Below, one piece after another: positions 48,650 to 57,077 of a DNA stretch of 64,000 bases. The notes beneath the pieces are model-generated. The model saw only the letters and a list, made by a program, of their open reading frames with translations. It was not told the origin of the DNA and ran no database searches. The stretch covers positions 239,889 through 303,888 of the forward strand of contig NZ_PPCN01000008.1 in the NCBI RefSeq assembly GCF_002906165.1, in the 5' to 3' direction. Position 1 is the stretch's first letter, and every line of letters begins with the position of its first letter. Made by a program: the position numbers and the translations under genes. The stretch comes from Roseibium marinum (GTDB lineage Bacteria; Pseudomonadota; Alphaproteobacteria; Rhizobiales; Stappiaceae).

Positions 48650-48672
48650 AAAAAAGGCCGGCATAGCCGACC
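48650..48672 (-). terminator. sciP terminator
   Basis: On the minus strand, stem GGTCGGC-tat-GCCGGCC is followed by TTTTTTG. A second hairpin (GGCGCACggatGGTGCGCC-like, about 48677-48696) precedes it. They lie 20-65 bp past the sciP stop. Confidence 0.85.
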
Positions 48673-48716
48673 CTCAGGCGCACCATCCGTGCGCCGTTGA
48701 TATCTTGCCGTGCGGT

Positions 48717-48992
48717 TCAGCTACGGTATTGCTGAACCCGGGTCGCTCTCAAACCGGCCAGGCCGTGTTTTTCGATCGAACTCTGCCAGGAGAGGAATTC
48801 CTCAACCGTCAGAGTATATCTTTGACAGGCCTCCTCGAGGGACAGGAGCCCCCCTCGGACAGCAGCCACCACCTCCGCTTTGCGACGGATGACCCATCGC
48901 TTTGTGGATGTGGGCGGCAAGTCTGCAATAGTAAGCGGACTGCCGTCAGGCCCGATAACATATTTAACACGCGAACGAATCTGTTCGGTCAT
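48717..48992 (-). CDS. sciP: CtrA inhibitor SciP (DUF1153)
   Basis: A 91-residue helix-turn-helix protein of the DUF1153 family. The conserved core RVKYVIGPDGSPLTIADLPP and the helix RWVIRRKAEVVAAVRGGLLSLEEACQRY are nearly identical to what I recall of Caulobacter SciP, which binds CtrA and stops it activating transcription in G1 cells. The ending HGLAGLRATRVQQYR also fits. The family is full length here. The gene is monocistronic: a terminator follows and fliF starts 306 bp downstream with its own CtrA box. A 7/8 CtrA box lies upstream of sciP. Confidence 0.93.
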   Translation of the reverse strand: MTEQIRSRVKYVIGPDGSPLTIADLPPTSTKRWVIRRKAEVVAAVRGGLLSLEEACQRYTLTVEEFLSWQSSIEKHGLAGLRATRVQQYRS

Positions 48993-49818
48993 TGTACTCT
49001 CACACTAAACATGACCAATGTAGACTTCAGACTACAGCAGGACGCTTAACAAACGCCTAAAGCAAAATTTTGTTTTTATTAACTATAAAATCGAAATTTA
49101 ATGAATGATAATTAGGGTTTGGCAAAGAAAACCATTCAAATGTTTAACCGCATTACATGAATTCGTTAACCTTAAAAATGGCAGATGCAATTTGCGACGC
49201 AATTCGAAGTACTTGAGCAGAACGCGAAACGCAGGACTTTTGCCTCAGACAGGTATTTTGAGCCGGAAAGTCATTTCCCGACGTCCAATTCAGCCCGCGA
49301 ACAGGCAGGACAGACGGAATTCACAGCCATGAAATTATTGCGAAAAATATCCAGGAGGCCGCGGAAACGGCTTTTGAGGCGCCGGCGGCCCTTCCCGACG
49401 ACCCAATCCGCTTGCATATGGATGGAGGAAAGCGCGGACCCGGAGCGCCAAGGTCCGTGACCTGACCCGAATCCCGTTGAGTTATACCAACCGCAATTGA
49501 TGGGAACCCGTTTGACGGCATTGTCCCCGTATGCCGGCCAGGCGCGCCGCGCGGGCCGGCCTGGTTGGCCGTTCAGGCATCGCCACCCTGCGCGGCGGGC
49601 CGGAACAAGCCACCGGAGGCCGCGTTTGGAGATTGTTGTGCCGCATCGTAGGTGGTGGCCGGTGCTCAGCCTTGTTGCCGCCGGTTTACCGCCCGCCTCA
49701 AGCGCAGGCCAACGATGCCGAGGGCCAGACTTTCCGCCCCTTCAAGGCGGCAAGCGGCCAGTCAGTAACCTTGCGCGGCATGTCACCGTCAAATGCTTCT
49801 ATATTAAAGAGGTCGTCT
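48993..49818. other. 826-bp stretch without a supportable gene
   Basis: The left 150 bp hold the sciP promoter. From about 49060 to 49320 the DNA is AT-rich. A 91-codon reading at 49185-49460 exists but has no ribosome site and its second half is Arg-rich nonsense, so I do not call it. From 49484 the sequence ATACCAA-N5-ATTGAT resembles the tip of the 170-bp inverted-repeat element at 40788. The right half is GC-rich with weak hairpins. Confidence 0.5.
49046..49060. promoter_or_regulatory. Near-consensus CtrA box upstream of sciP
   Basis: TTAA-CAAACGC-CTAA matches seven of eight consensus positions and lies 54 bp upstream of the sciP start codon, a sensible place for a CtrA-activated promoter. 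In Caulobacter sciP is itself activated by CtrA. Confidence is lower than for the two perfect boxes. Confidence 0.5.
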
Positions 49819-50478
49819 CTAGCTCGGCTTCGAAACCGATGTCACCGAGCTTACGGGTATACTGTGGCCGTCGATTTTCAGGATCGCGTCACCGCTCGAC
49901 CAGTCAACGCTTTCAACGATACCCTTGATCGCAGTCGTCACCTTTTCCGCGCGGCTTGAGGCGTCCTTCATATCGAAGGCTATCGAATAGACGCCATCGG
50001 GCGCGTCCGTGCCGGAATTCGTTTGCCCATCCCACTGAAAGGTGCCGGAACCGGCATCGAGTTCGATCTCGCCGCTATAGACGACAGTCCCCGCGGCATC
50101 GCGAATGGCGAACGTTCCCGTCGCATCCTCCTTGATGTCGTATTTCCAGCTGGCCTCGCTGCCCGACAGCAGCGTGGTGGAGGCATCCGCGGAGACTTCA
50201 TTCCCGATATAGCTGACATAGCTCATGCTTTGATTGCTTTGAAGCGTGGCGATGATGCTCTCGAGATTCTTGTTCTGCTGAATCCCCTGTTCGACGTTGG
50301 AATACTGCACCAGCTGACTGGTGTATTCGGCCGAATCCATCGGATCGAGCGGATCCTGGTTCTGGATCTGCGTGGTCAGGATGCTCAGGAACAGGTCGTA
50401 ACTGGCCATCAGCCCCTGTTGGCTGGAAGCACTTTGGGTCTGCGCGACGGCGGACGATGCCGAGTTAACTGTTGTCAT
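49819..50478 (-). CDS. flgD: Flagellar hook capping protein FlgD
   Basis: A 219-residue hook-cap protein. The N-terminal FlgD motif LFLSILTTQIQNQDPLDPMDSAEYTSQLVQYSNVEQ (about residues 29-64) is intact, followed by the FlgD-Ig/tudor-like region with FQWDGQTNSGTDAPDGVY. It is exported by the flagellar apparatus, so there is no signal peptide. It lies 33 bp after fliK in the same direction. Confidence 0.95.
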   Translation of the reverse strand: MTTVNSASSAVAQTQSASSQQGLMASYDLFLSILTTQIQNQDPLDPMDSAEYTSQLVQYSNVEQGIQQNKNLESIIATLQSNQSMSYVSYIGNEVSADASTTLLSGSEASWKYDIKEDATGTFAIRDAAGTVVYSGEIELDAGSGTFQWDGQTNSGTDAPDGVYSIAFDMKDASSRAEKVTTAIKGIVESVDWSSGDAILKIDGHSIPVSSVTSVSKPS

Positions 50479-50511
50479 TTTTTCACTCCGGGGACGGATC
50501 TCCGTCCTGTT

Positions 50512-52419
50512 CTAAATCTTGAGGTCCAGTCCGCCGCGCTGCTCCGCGAGCGTCATCCGGACAATATCTTCCACCATGGGATCGATCTCCGCAGCCTCGC
50601 CCACTGCCTGGTCATGCTCGCTTTCAGCCCCCTGGTCCGGGCTGCCGTCGCTGGAGGTGAACTCGCGTCCGCCATCCTGCTTCAGCGAAAACTGCATATT
50701 GTCCGAATCCGGATTGAGGCCCGCCGCTTCCAGAGCCTTTTCAAGGCCGCGCTGGTCGCGCAGGAACATATCCAGTGTCTCGGGTCGATCGACAATCAGA
50801 TGTGCATGCACGCTGCCGTCGGAGGAGACTTTCATGTTCACCTCGACCCGGCCGAGTTCCGGAGGATCGAAACGCATCTGGAAACGGGTCTGGCCGTTTT
50901 TCAGATTGCGGGCGATTTCCGCGGCCACCTGGGTGGCGACATGGCCGGACTGGCTCTGGGTCGGTGCCTGCAGGCTGTCGGTCCGCATCGCCCCGGAAAG
51001 CTCGCCGCCACGCACCGTCGCCGCACCGGCCTCGCCGGTCAGGCTCAAGTCGGACCCGTTCACGATCAGCTCGGCATCGCCGCCTGCCATCATGGAAGCG
51101 GCCGGCGCAAGACCGGCAGCGCTCGATCCGGCCGGGTTCCCGCCCGCCAGACGCGCCTCGGGCCGTACCGAAGCGTCCGCCCCGGCCGGGCCGCTTGCGG
51201 CGCGATCCGCTATCGTGTCCGCGATCGTCCGCGATTTCGGATCCGCCGACCCTTTGACGTCCACCACTTCGTCGCCTGAAAGTGTTTCGCTCAAGCCTGC
51301 CTCACCCGATTGGGGAACGCCGGCTGCGGCCGCTGGAGATTGCAGCAACACAGGCGCCTCCCCGGCCCGGACTTGAGCCGTGACAGCAGGTTTCGCCGCG
51401 GGACCGGCCTCGGCAGCCCCGCCCGATTGCGGCCCTTGTGCGGAGGCCTCACCCTTCTTGCCTGCCTCACCCATCTGACTGTTCTCGCCGGACGGCATGC
51501 CTGACTGCTCCGCGGTGGAAAGTCCGGCCTGCGGTCCAGGCGGTTTTAACTGTTCCCCCGATCCGGTTTCATTCCCCGGCCGGGGCATCAGCGCATCTGC
51601 AAGAACAGTCGCGGCTCCCGGCTCCTGCCGGGAAGTTGCGGACGACTGTGGCGGGACCGCCGCCTGCGCCCTGAATTCCTTCGGCAGTTCGCTTTGCCAT
51701 CTGCGTTCGGCCGGCCCGGCGGACTGTGTCTGCGGAGCGGCGGATGCCAGGACATCGCCGAAAGATAAGGATCCTGATGCAGGATCAGGAGCAGGAGCCT
51801 GTCCGGCACCACCCGCCGCGCCAGTCTGCGCTTGCGCACCTCCGACCGGCAATGCGGCAATCTCCTTGCCCGGCGATCCAGGCACGGATCCGCCGGATAA
51901 GCTATCGGGCGCCAGCCCGGTTTCCCCGGCCTGAAGCGGCGGGCTTGCGGCCTGCCCCGGCAATCCCGCACCCGGCACCGGCGGCAGATCCGTTCCGATC
52001 GCAACCGCCACTTCTATGGGCTGAGCCTCATCTGTTGTCCCGGCGGCGTCCTCCGCGGGCAATCCGTCCGCGGTCTCCTCGCCATCCGTTGGCAGGGAAC
52101 CGGGCACGGCCTCCCCGGCAGGGAGCTGGAACATGTCTTCGGCCAGCGGCGCATCGAGACTTATCTTGATCCCCGGCACAGGTCCCGTAATGGCTCCAGG
52201 CACAGGTACGGTTCCGGCAATCCGCATCGCCTTGCCCGGCCCGGCATCGGGAGCCTCTTGGGCCCGGCCGGCATCGGCCGCGCCGAGTTCGGCCGCGAAA
52301 CCGGAATCGCCCGAAGCCTTACCGGCGGTTCCCTGTTTCTGACCGGCGCCCTGCAAGGCGCCGTTCCCGGCCGCCAGAGCCCCGGCGGAAACATCGGTAG
52401 TCAATCCAAATGGCAGCAA
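50512..52419 (-). CDS. fliK: Flagellar hook-length control protein FliK
   Basis: A 635-residue protein. The first 480 residues are a low-complexity Ala/Gly/Pro/Gln-rich ruler, which is usual. The C-terminal Flg_hook domain (about 485-590) is recognisable by RFQMRFDPPELGRVEVNMKVSSDGSVHAHL and DQRGLEKALEAAGLNPDSDNMQFSL. It measures hook length and switches export specificity. A sigma-54 promoter is found about 55-75 bp upstream. flgD is downstream, so the two are probably one class III operon. Confidence 0.92.
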   Translation of the reverse strand: MLPFGLTTDVSAGALAAGNGALQGAGQKQGTAGKASGDSGFAAELGAADAGRAQEAPDAGPGKAMRIAGTVPVPGAITGPVPGIKISLDAPLAEDMFQLPAGEAVPGSLPTDGEETADGLPAEDAAGTTDEAQPIEVAVAIGTDLPPVPGAGLPGQAASPPLQAGETGLAPDSLSGGSVPGSPGKEIAALPVGGAQAQTGAAGGAGQAPAPDPASGSLSFGDVLASAAPQTQSAGPAERRWQSELPKEFRAQAAVPPQSSATSRQEPGAATVLADALMPRPGNETGSGEQLKPPGPQAGLSTAEQSGMPSGENSQMGEAGKKGEASAQGPQSGGAAEAGPAAKPAVTAQVRAGEAPVLLQSPAAAAGVPQSGEAGLSETLSGDEVVDVKGSADPKSRTIADTIADRAASGPAGADASVRPEARLAGGNPAGSSAAGLAPAASMMAGGDAELIVNGSDLSLTGEAGAATVRGGELSGAMRTDSLQAPTQSQSGHVATQVAAEIARNLKNGQTRFQMRFDPPELGRVEVNMKVSSDGSVHAHLIVDRPETLDMFLRDQRGLEKALEAAGLNPDSDNMQFSLKQDGGREFTSSDGSPDQGAESEHDQAVGEAAEIDPMVEDIVRMTLAEQRGGLDLKI

Positions 52420-52760
52420 TTGCGCCCCCGATCTCCTCGCCCGCCCCGCGGACGCATTTCGTCACCGCATAAGGAAGCAAGCACCGGGCCAGTTTAAATC
52501 GACCGTACATATAATTGTTTTCATTGAATTATTCCTGATTTCCCATGCAACGCCACCCCGCAACGGGCGGCAAGCTTTGCCCATGCGGCAATGCGTGCCT
52601 GCCATGCAGGCCATGGAATTGGCACCGGCGAGGCTTATCTGTATAGTGCCGCCAACTTGAAAACGGACCGCGGCGCCGCTTCTTGACGGCGCGAAGGCGA
52701 GAAACGCGTTTATGCGCGGCCCCGCCGGTCAGGATACGAAGACTTCTGGAAGTGTATTTG
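52420..52760. other. Divergent region between fliK and mnmA
   Basis: About 340 bp without a gene. It contains the fliK sigma-54 promoter near 52475-52492. No distinct promoter could be assigned for mnmA. Confidence 0.5.
52475..52492 (-). promoter_or_regulatory. Sigma-54 promoter of fliK-flgD
   Basis: On the minus strand CTGGCCCG-GTGC-TTGCTT matches the -24/-12 consensus (TGGCACG-N4-TTGCW) with one difference in the -24 box and exact spacing. The start of fliK is about 55 bp downstream. FlbD, the expected activator, is encoded at 43317-44669. Confidence 0.72.
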
Positions 52761-53939
52761 ATGCGAAACAGTCTGGACCTTCCCGGCCGCCCGGAAGACA
52801 CGCGGGTGGTTGTCGCCATGTCCGGCGGTGTCGACAGCTCTGTCGTCGCGGCGCTGATGAAGGCGCAAGGATATGACGTCATCGGCGTCACGCTGCAGCT
52901 CTACGATCATGGCGCGGCCGTCAGCAAGGCCAAGTCCTGCTGCGCGGGCGTCGACATTCACGATGCGCGCCGCGCCGCGGAGACGATCGGCATTCCCCAT
53001 TATGTGCTGGACTACGAAAGCCGCTTCAAGGAACAGGTGATGGACCGGTTCGCCGACAGCTATATCGCCGGCGAAACCCCGATCCCCTGCGTCTCCTGCA
53101 ACCAGACGGTCAAGTTCACCGATCTTCTCAAGACCGCGCGCGATCTCGGCGCCGACGCGCTGGCCACCGGCCACTACGTGCGCTCAGCCCAGGCAGGCAA
53201 CAGGCGCGCCCTCTACCGCCCGGCCGATCTCGACCGGGACCAGAGCTATTTCCTCTTCGCCACCACTCAGGAACAGCTGGATTTCGTCCGCTTCCCCCTG
53301 GGCGGCATGCCCAAGGCGAAGGTGCGCGAACTTGCGGCCGAATTCGGCCTGTCCGTCGCGAACAAGCCGGACAGCCAGGACATCTGCTTCGTGCCGGACG
53401 GCGATTATGCCGCCGTCATCCGCAAGCTGCGCCCCAATGCGGCCGAGCCCGGCGAGATCGTCCATATGGACGGCCGCGTTCTGGGCACCCATGACGGCAT
53501 CATCCACTTCACCATCGGCCAGCGCCGCGGCATCGGCGTTGCGACCGGCGAGCCGCTTTACGTCGTGCGCCTCGATCCGGACACCCGGCGCGTTGTCGTC
53601 GGCCCGAGGGAAGCGCTGGCGACGCGCACCATTCTCTTGCGGGAGCTTAACTGGATCGGCGACCAGCCGCTCGACGAGGGCGACGAAATCGAGGTCTTCG
53701 CCAAGGTCCGCTCGACCCGCGCCCCCGCGCCGGCAACCTTGCGGATACTCAACGGCAAGGCCTTTGTCGACCTCGCCAACGGCGAAACCGGCGTCGCCCC
53801 GGGCCAGGCCTGCGTCTTCTTCGACAATGACGACGAAACCGCCCGCGTTCTGGGTGGCGGCTGGATCCACAAGACCGAGCGCTCCGGCACCTGGGCGGTC
53901 GATTTTCCCCAAGCCGAAAGCCCGGTTTCCATGGCCTGA
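52761..53939 (+). CDS. mnmA: tRNA-specific 2-thiouridylase MnmA
   Basis: A 392-residue enzyme that thiolates U34 of tRNA-Lys, -Glu and -Gln. It has the PP-loop [10 protein letters not shown], the catalytic Cys in [14 protein letters not shown], and the second catalytic Cys in [11 protein letters not shown]. The ATG at 52761 ([18 protein letters not shown]) is chosen; 26 upstream in-frame codons do not resemble the family. A tRNA-Met gene follows 113 bp downstream. Confidence 0.96.
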   Translation: MRNSLDLPGRPEDTRVVVAMSGGVDSSVVAALMKAQGYDVIGVTLQLYDHGAAVSKAKSCCAGVDIHDARRAAETIGIPHYVLDYESRFKEQVMDRFADSYIAGETPIPCVSCNQTVKFTDLLKTARDLGADALATGHYVRSAQAGNRRALYRPADLDRDQSYFLFATTQEQLDFVRFPLGGMPKAKVRELAAEFGLSVANKPDSQDICFVPDGDYAAVIRKLRPNAAEPGEIVHMDGRVLGTHDGIIHFTIGQRRGIGVATGEPLYVVRLDPDTRRVVVGPREALATRTILLRELNWIGDQPLDEGDEIEVFAKVRSTRAPAPATLRILNGKAFVDLANGETGVAPGQACVFFDNDDETARVLGGGWIHKTERSGTWAVDFPQAESPVSMA

Positions 53940-54052
53940 AGGCAACGGCGAAACAAACCGGGCAGGCGCCAATTCCACGCTTGACGCCCGCCCGCAGCCT
54001 CACTATAAGCACCCCACGTCGCGCGGGCCTTTTCGGCCCATGCCGCATGGAT

Positions 54053-54129
54053 GGCGGAGTAGCTCAGCTGGTTAGAGCAGCGGAATCATAATCCGCGTGT
54101 CGGGGGTTCAAGTCCCTCCTCCGCTACCA
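54053..54129 (+). tRNA. tRNA-Met (CAT), elongator type
   Basis: A 77-nt cloverleaf with acceptor GGCGGAG/CTCCGCT (G1-U72 pair), D-arm GCTCAGCTGGTTAGAGC, anticodon stem GCGGA/TCCGC around ATCATAA (anticodon CAT), T-loop TTCAAGT and encoded CCA. The paired first position and the absence of three G-C pairs in the anticodon stem argue against initiator tRNA. tRNA-Ile2 (also CAT) usually has a different body. Foreign DNA begins right after it, so it may be an integration site. Confidence 0.95.
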
Positions 54130-54463
54130 AATTCTTCAATAAATAAATATATTTACTGTCCGTCGTCAGGGTATTTGGGACTTATAGCCGTGTGATTTAA
54201 CGTGTAGCGCGCAAGTTCGTTTGGCAAATCGCGCAACTTCACTTGGCATCCAAATATTTTTGCGAATGGAGCCTTTTCGACATCTGAATTTGCCTTGTTT
54301 AACCCTCTTTCATTTGACGTTTAAATATAGCGTTTTGAGAGAGGACGGGCAGGAGTGTCCTCTGGCAGGTTTTAGCGAAGTGACCGCTTTCGCGCCCTCA
54401 TTCGCGACATTCAAACCACCGAGGCAGTTCCCTGGAAGCCGACAATGACTCGTGGTCTGCCAG
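54130..54463. other. AT-rich junction between tRNA-Met and the accessory region
   Basis: About 330 bp without a gene. It contains two direct repeats GCGCAAnTTCnnTTGGCA at 54209-54226 and 54231-54248 (22-bp period). No integrase gene and no second copy of the tRNA 3' end was seen within the window. Confidence 0.5.
54209..54248. repeat. Two direct 18-bp repeats, 22-bp period
   Basis: GCGCAAGTTCGTTTGGCA and GCGCAACTTCACTTGGCA agree at 15 of 18 positions and are spaced two helical turns apart. They could be protein-binding sites. Confidence 0.5.
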
Positions 54464-55995
54464 TCAACCATCGGCGCGGGAAGGGAATAGGCCGAACCGG
54501 CCAGAATTTGGATCGGAGGTGAAAATTTGGGTATGACCGAGCTTCTCGATGCCCGACGGAGGATCGATGTTTTCGACTATGATGAACTCTGCGAACGAAA
54601 GACTCGCTAGGTGTTCAAAGAAAAAATCTCGAAGCGATGTGTTTCGAAGTTCCTGCTCATCTGCGGCCAACGGACCTTCCTTGGACCGAATTGGGTCGCG
54701 ATACGTCAGTAGCGGCGTATCGAGGACTAGGAACCCCGGGTGCGGTAAGCCACGTTCACGACAGAAAATGAGCAATGCGACTTTGAACGCCGCATGAGTG
54801 ATCGCCCGGACACCCTTACCATTGTCCCGCCTGTGCTTACCGTCGATCCGCAGGTCATAGGTAACCTCATCGAAGGCAACGTGGCGCTTTCCGGGGAACT
54901 GCCACTCCCGCAGGACATCGCCAACGGTCTGGGCGAAGTCGTGTGCCACCGTGCCGGAAACCCCAAGACGCGGCTTTTCTGATTTCGTTGCCGGTTTGAT
55001 GCTAGCCAACTCAGCTCGCCTATCGACCAGTGCCTGCTTCTGTGACAACAGGTCCAGGCCGCGTTTGACATGGTCCCGAACGGCCGTGAGCTCAACCAGG
55101 AACTGCTGTTTTCCCCTGGCTTCCGGCGATAGCCGACGAATTTCCTCGTCGGCCTCATCCAGTTCGGTGCTTTGCGTGGCATAATCCGATATCAGCGTGC
55201 CGCGCTCGAACGTCAAAGCATGGACGGTTTCCTCGAGAGAGGCTCGGTGCCTGACGATCTTCTCAATTTCAACCGCAGAAGCGGCGCGAATTTTCTCAAT
55301 ATCGGTCAGGCCGTGGTCATGCCGTTGAGCATCGGAGGCGGCTCCGCAGAGTGGGCAGTCTTTGTCACTTCCCAACAAAAGCAAGAATCCTGCCTCTTCA
55401 ATGGCCTCGAGCCTTTGTACGTCGGACGAATAAACCTCGTCCAGTTGCGCAAAGCGCGCCAAATTCATCGCGACTTCGGTAAGCCGCTGTTGAATTCCGG
55501 CTAGTTTGCCAGCAGCGTCACGCTTGCGATCGAGTTGCTCACGTATGTGGTCCTGAGAAAGTTGGGACTCCTCCTGTGCCGCGCCGAAAGTGGCGGTTAG
55601 CTTTTCATACTGGTCTGCTAGTCCGTCCGCGTCGGGATAATCGGCCGTAAGATTCTCGTCGATGTTGGCGATCATCTCGTCTAGAATTTCAAGCTTGGCA
55701 TTAGTCTGCGTTCGGAAGACCGTCTTGTTGACGATCGGCACCACGGCACTGTCATCGACGCCGGTGAGCAGAAGTTTGAAGACACTCCGCTCGGCCGTCA
55801 CCGTTGTGTATTGCCCTGCCTCGACCGGCGATGTCTCACTCTGGATGATCGTCTCATCAACGAGACAAAAACGTAAGATGTCACGGAAGCTGAGGCTCCG
55901 CTTTTTACCATTGGCATCCACCGCAATGGACTTATTGCCGAACCCCAGTTCGTTGAGAAGGAGCTGGGACAGATTGTCGTCATTAGAATGGTCAT
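54464..55995 (-). pseudogene. Zinc-hook (Rad50/SMC-like) ATPase, 5' part missing
   Basis: About 510 residues of the C-terminal part of a large ABC/SMC-type ATPase. Long coiled-coil stretches flank a CPLCG zinc-hook half-motif. The tail has NGKGVRAITHAAFKVALLIFC (signature-like) and FLVLDTPLL (Walker B). No Walker A is present; the open frame starts abruptly in ...NDDNLSQLLLNELGFGNKS at a join to Mu-like sequence. Intact relatives are DNA-repair or defence ATPases. This copy cannot bind ATP normally and is probably dead. The ATPase family is not named with confidence. Confidence 0.7.
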
Positions 55996-56616
55996 GACGC
56001 GAATGTGTTTGGCGGAAAGGAACTGATTGGAGACATATAGCGCCAGGCAATAGGCGCGCAGCTGTCCACCTTCGGCCGTATCGAGAACCCCTGTTCCTTT
56101 GCGGGCCTTGGACGGATCATGCGCAAGGCGATTGATGTCCGCCCGCATGTCCTTGCGCCAACGGGCAAGCGTGCGGCCGGAAAGGCGCTTGACGAGCTCG
56201 CTGACCCATTCAGGAACCGGGACCTTGCCGTCCTCATAAAGCTCCGCGAACAGATCGTCGGATGGGCTGGTGGGCAGCTCGCAGCTTTTCTTGAAGCGAT
56301 CGGCGACCTTCAGGACAACCAGCTTGGCATCGCGTGTATTGCGCTCGCGCGTGGTCAAGTCCCGGCTGGTTTCCGTGCGATAGTCTTCTTGCTCGATGCG
56401 CACGAAGGTGGCGGCATAATCCAGTCGCTGGAATTGAGGCAGAAGGTTCATGTGGTACTCAAGCCCACCGCCCCCTTCCCTGCCCGCACGTTTGCGGGCA
56501 AGCGGACTATCCGCCCAGTTGCCCCGCGCCGCGATCAGCTGCACACCGCGTTTGGTTGCCGGAAAGCCCTCCAGTCTGAGATCGGCGATTTCCTGAGCGG
56601 TCAGCCAGAGCTTCAT
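55996..56616 (-). pseudogene. Mu-like transposase (MuA), truncated
   Basis: About 207 residues of the N-terminal part of a Mu-type transposase: the MKLWLTAQEIADLRLEGFPATKRGVQLIA winged-helix end-binding domain and the following GREGGGGLEYHMNLLP region. The catalytic DDE domain is absent. After residue about 207 (SAKHIRV) the frame runs into the ATPase sequence in another frame, so the remaining 65 codons of the open frame are not transposase. It is the fourth gene of the Mu-like early region. Confidence 0.75.
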
Positions 56617-57077
56617 TTGGCGCTCCGGATCTGCATCTGCAGCGTCTTCTTGCGTGTCGCGACCATGCGCTCATGGTCTTCGATCAACGCCAGCTCGATG
56701 ACGTTTTCGTATTTGCGCGGCACCACCGCCATGTCGAAGTCCTCAGCGATAAAGCCCAGGAGTTCTGTCTTGCCGGTGGCGTGGATCAGCGCCAGAAAAC
56801 GCTCGACCGTAATGTTGTTTCCGGTCTTGGCTTCCGAGGCATAGGCCTCCAGCATGTCCTTGGTGACTTTATGCCCGAGCCGCGCGCTCATCAGCCCGGC
56901 GACGGTGATCCGGTCCTTGCCGCACTCCTTGAGAGCTTTGGCGATGGCGCGGCTGATCCGCGAGGACAGCCGGTTGCCGGAGATTGTTCCGGGTTCAAAT
57001 CCAACCGACACTTTCGGTGGCTTCCAGCCGTTGAACATGTCGATGGTGAAGTCGTCGCGCGGGGTCTTTCTACTCAT
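56613..57077 (-). CDS. Mu-like prophage early protein of unknown function
   Basis: A 154-residue protein starting MSRKTPRDDFTIDMFNGW. No catalytic motif seen; it has a helical LSSRISRAIAKALKECG region and a possible DNA-binding character. Its start overlaps the ParB-like gene's stop and its stop overlaps the MuA start, giving a compact phage operon. Proteins of this size occupy this slot in Mu-like phages of alphaproteobacteria. Confidence 0.6.
   Translation of the reverse strand: MSRKTPRDDFTIDMFNGWKPPKVSVGFEPGTISGNRLSSRISRAIAKALKECGKDRITVAGLMSARLGHKVTKDMLEAYASEAKTGNNITVERFLALIHATGKTELLGFIAEDFDMAVVPRKYENVIELALIEDHERMVATRKKTLQMQIRSAK

Noticed and set aside
49185..49460. 91-codon ORF between sciP and flgD
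   Set aside because: No ribosome site and an Arg-rich tail unlike a real protein; probably spurious.
54053..54129. CAT-anticodon tRNA as initiator tRNA or tRNA-Ile2
   Set aside because: The 1-72 position is paired and the anticodon stem lacks three G-C pairs, so not initiator; the body does not resemble tRNA-Ile2.
55798..55995. C-terminal 65 codons of the open frame that continues from the truncated MuA gene
   Set aside because: They are the ATPase coding sequence read in the wrong frame (MTTICPSSFSTNW...), so they are not part of the transposase.
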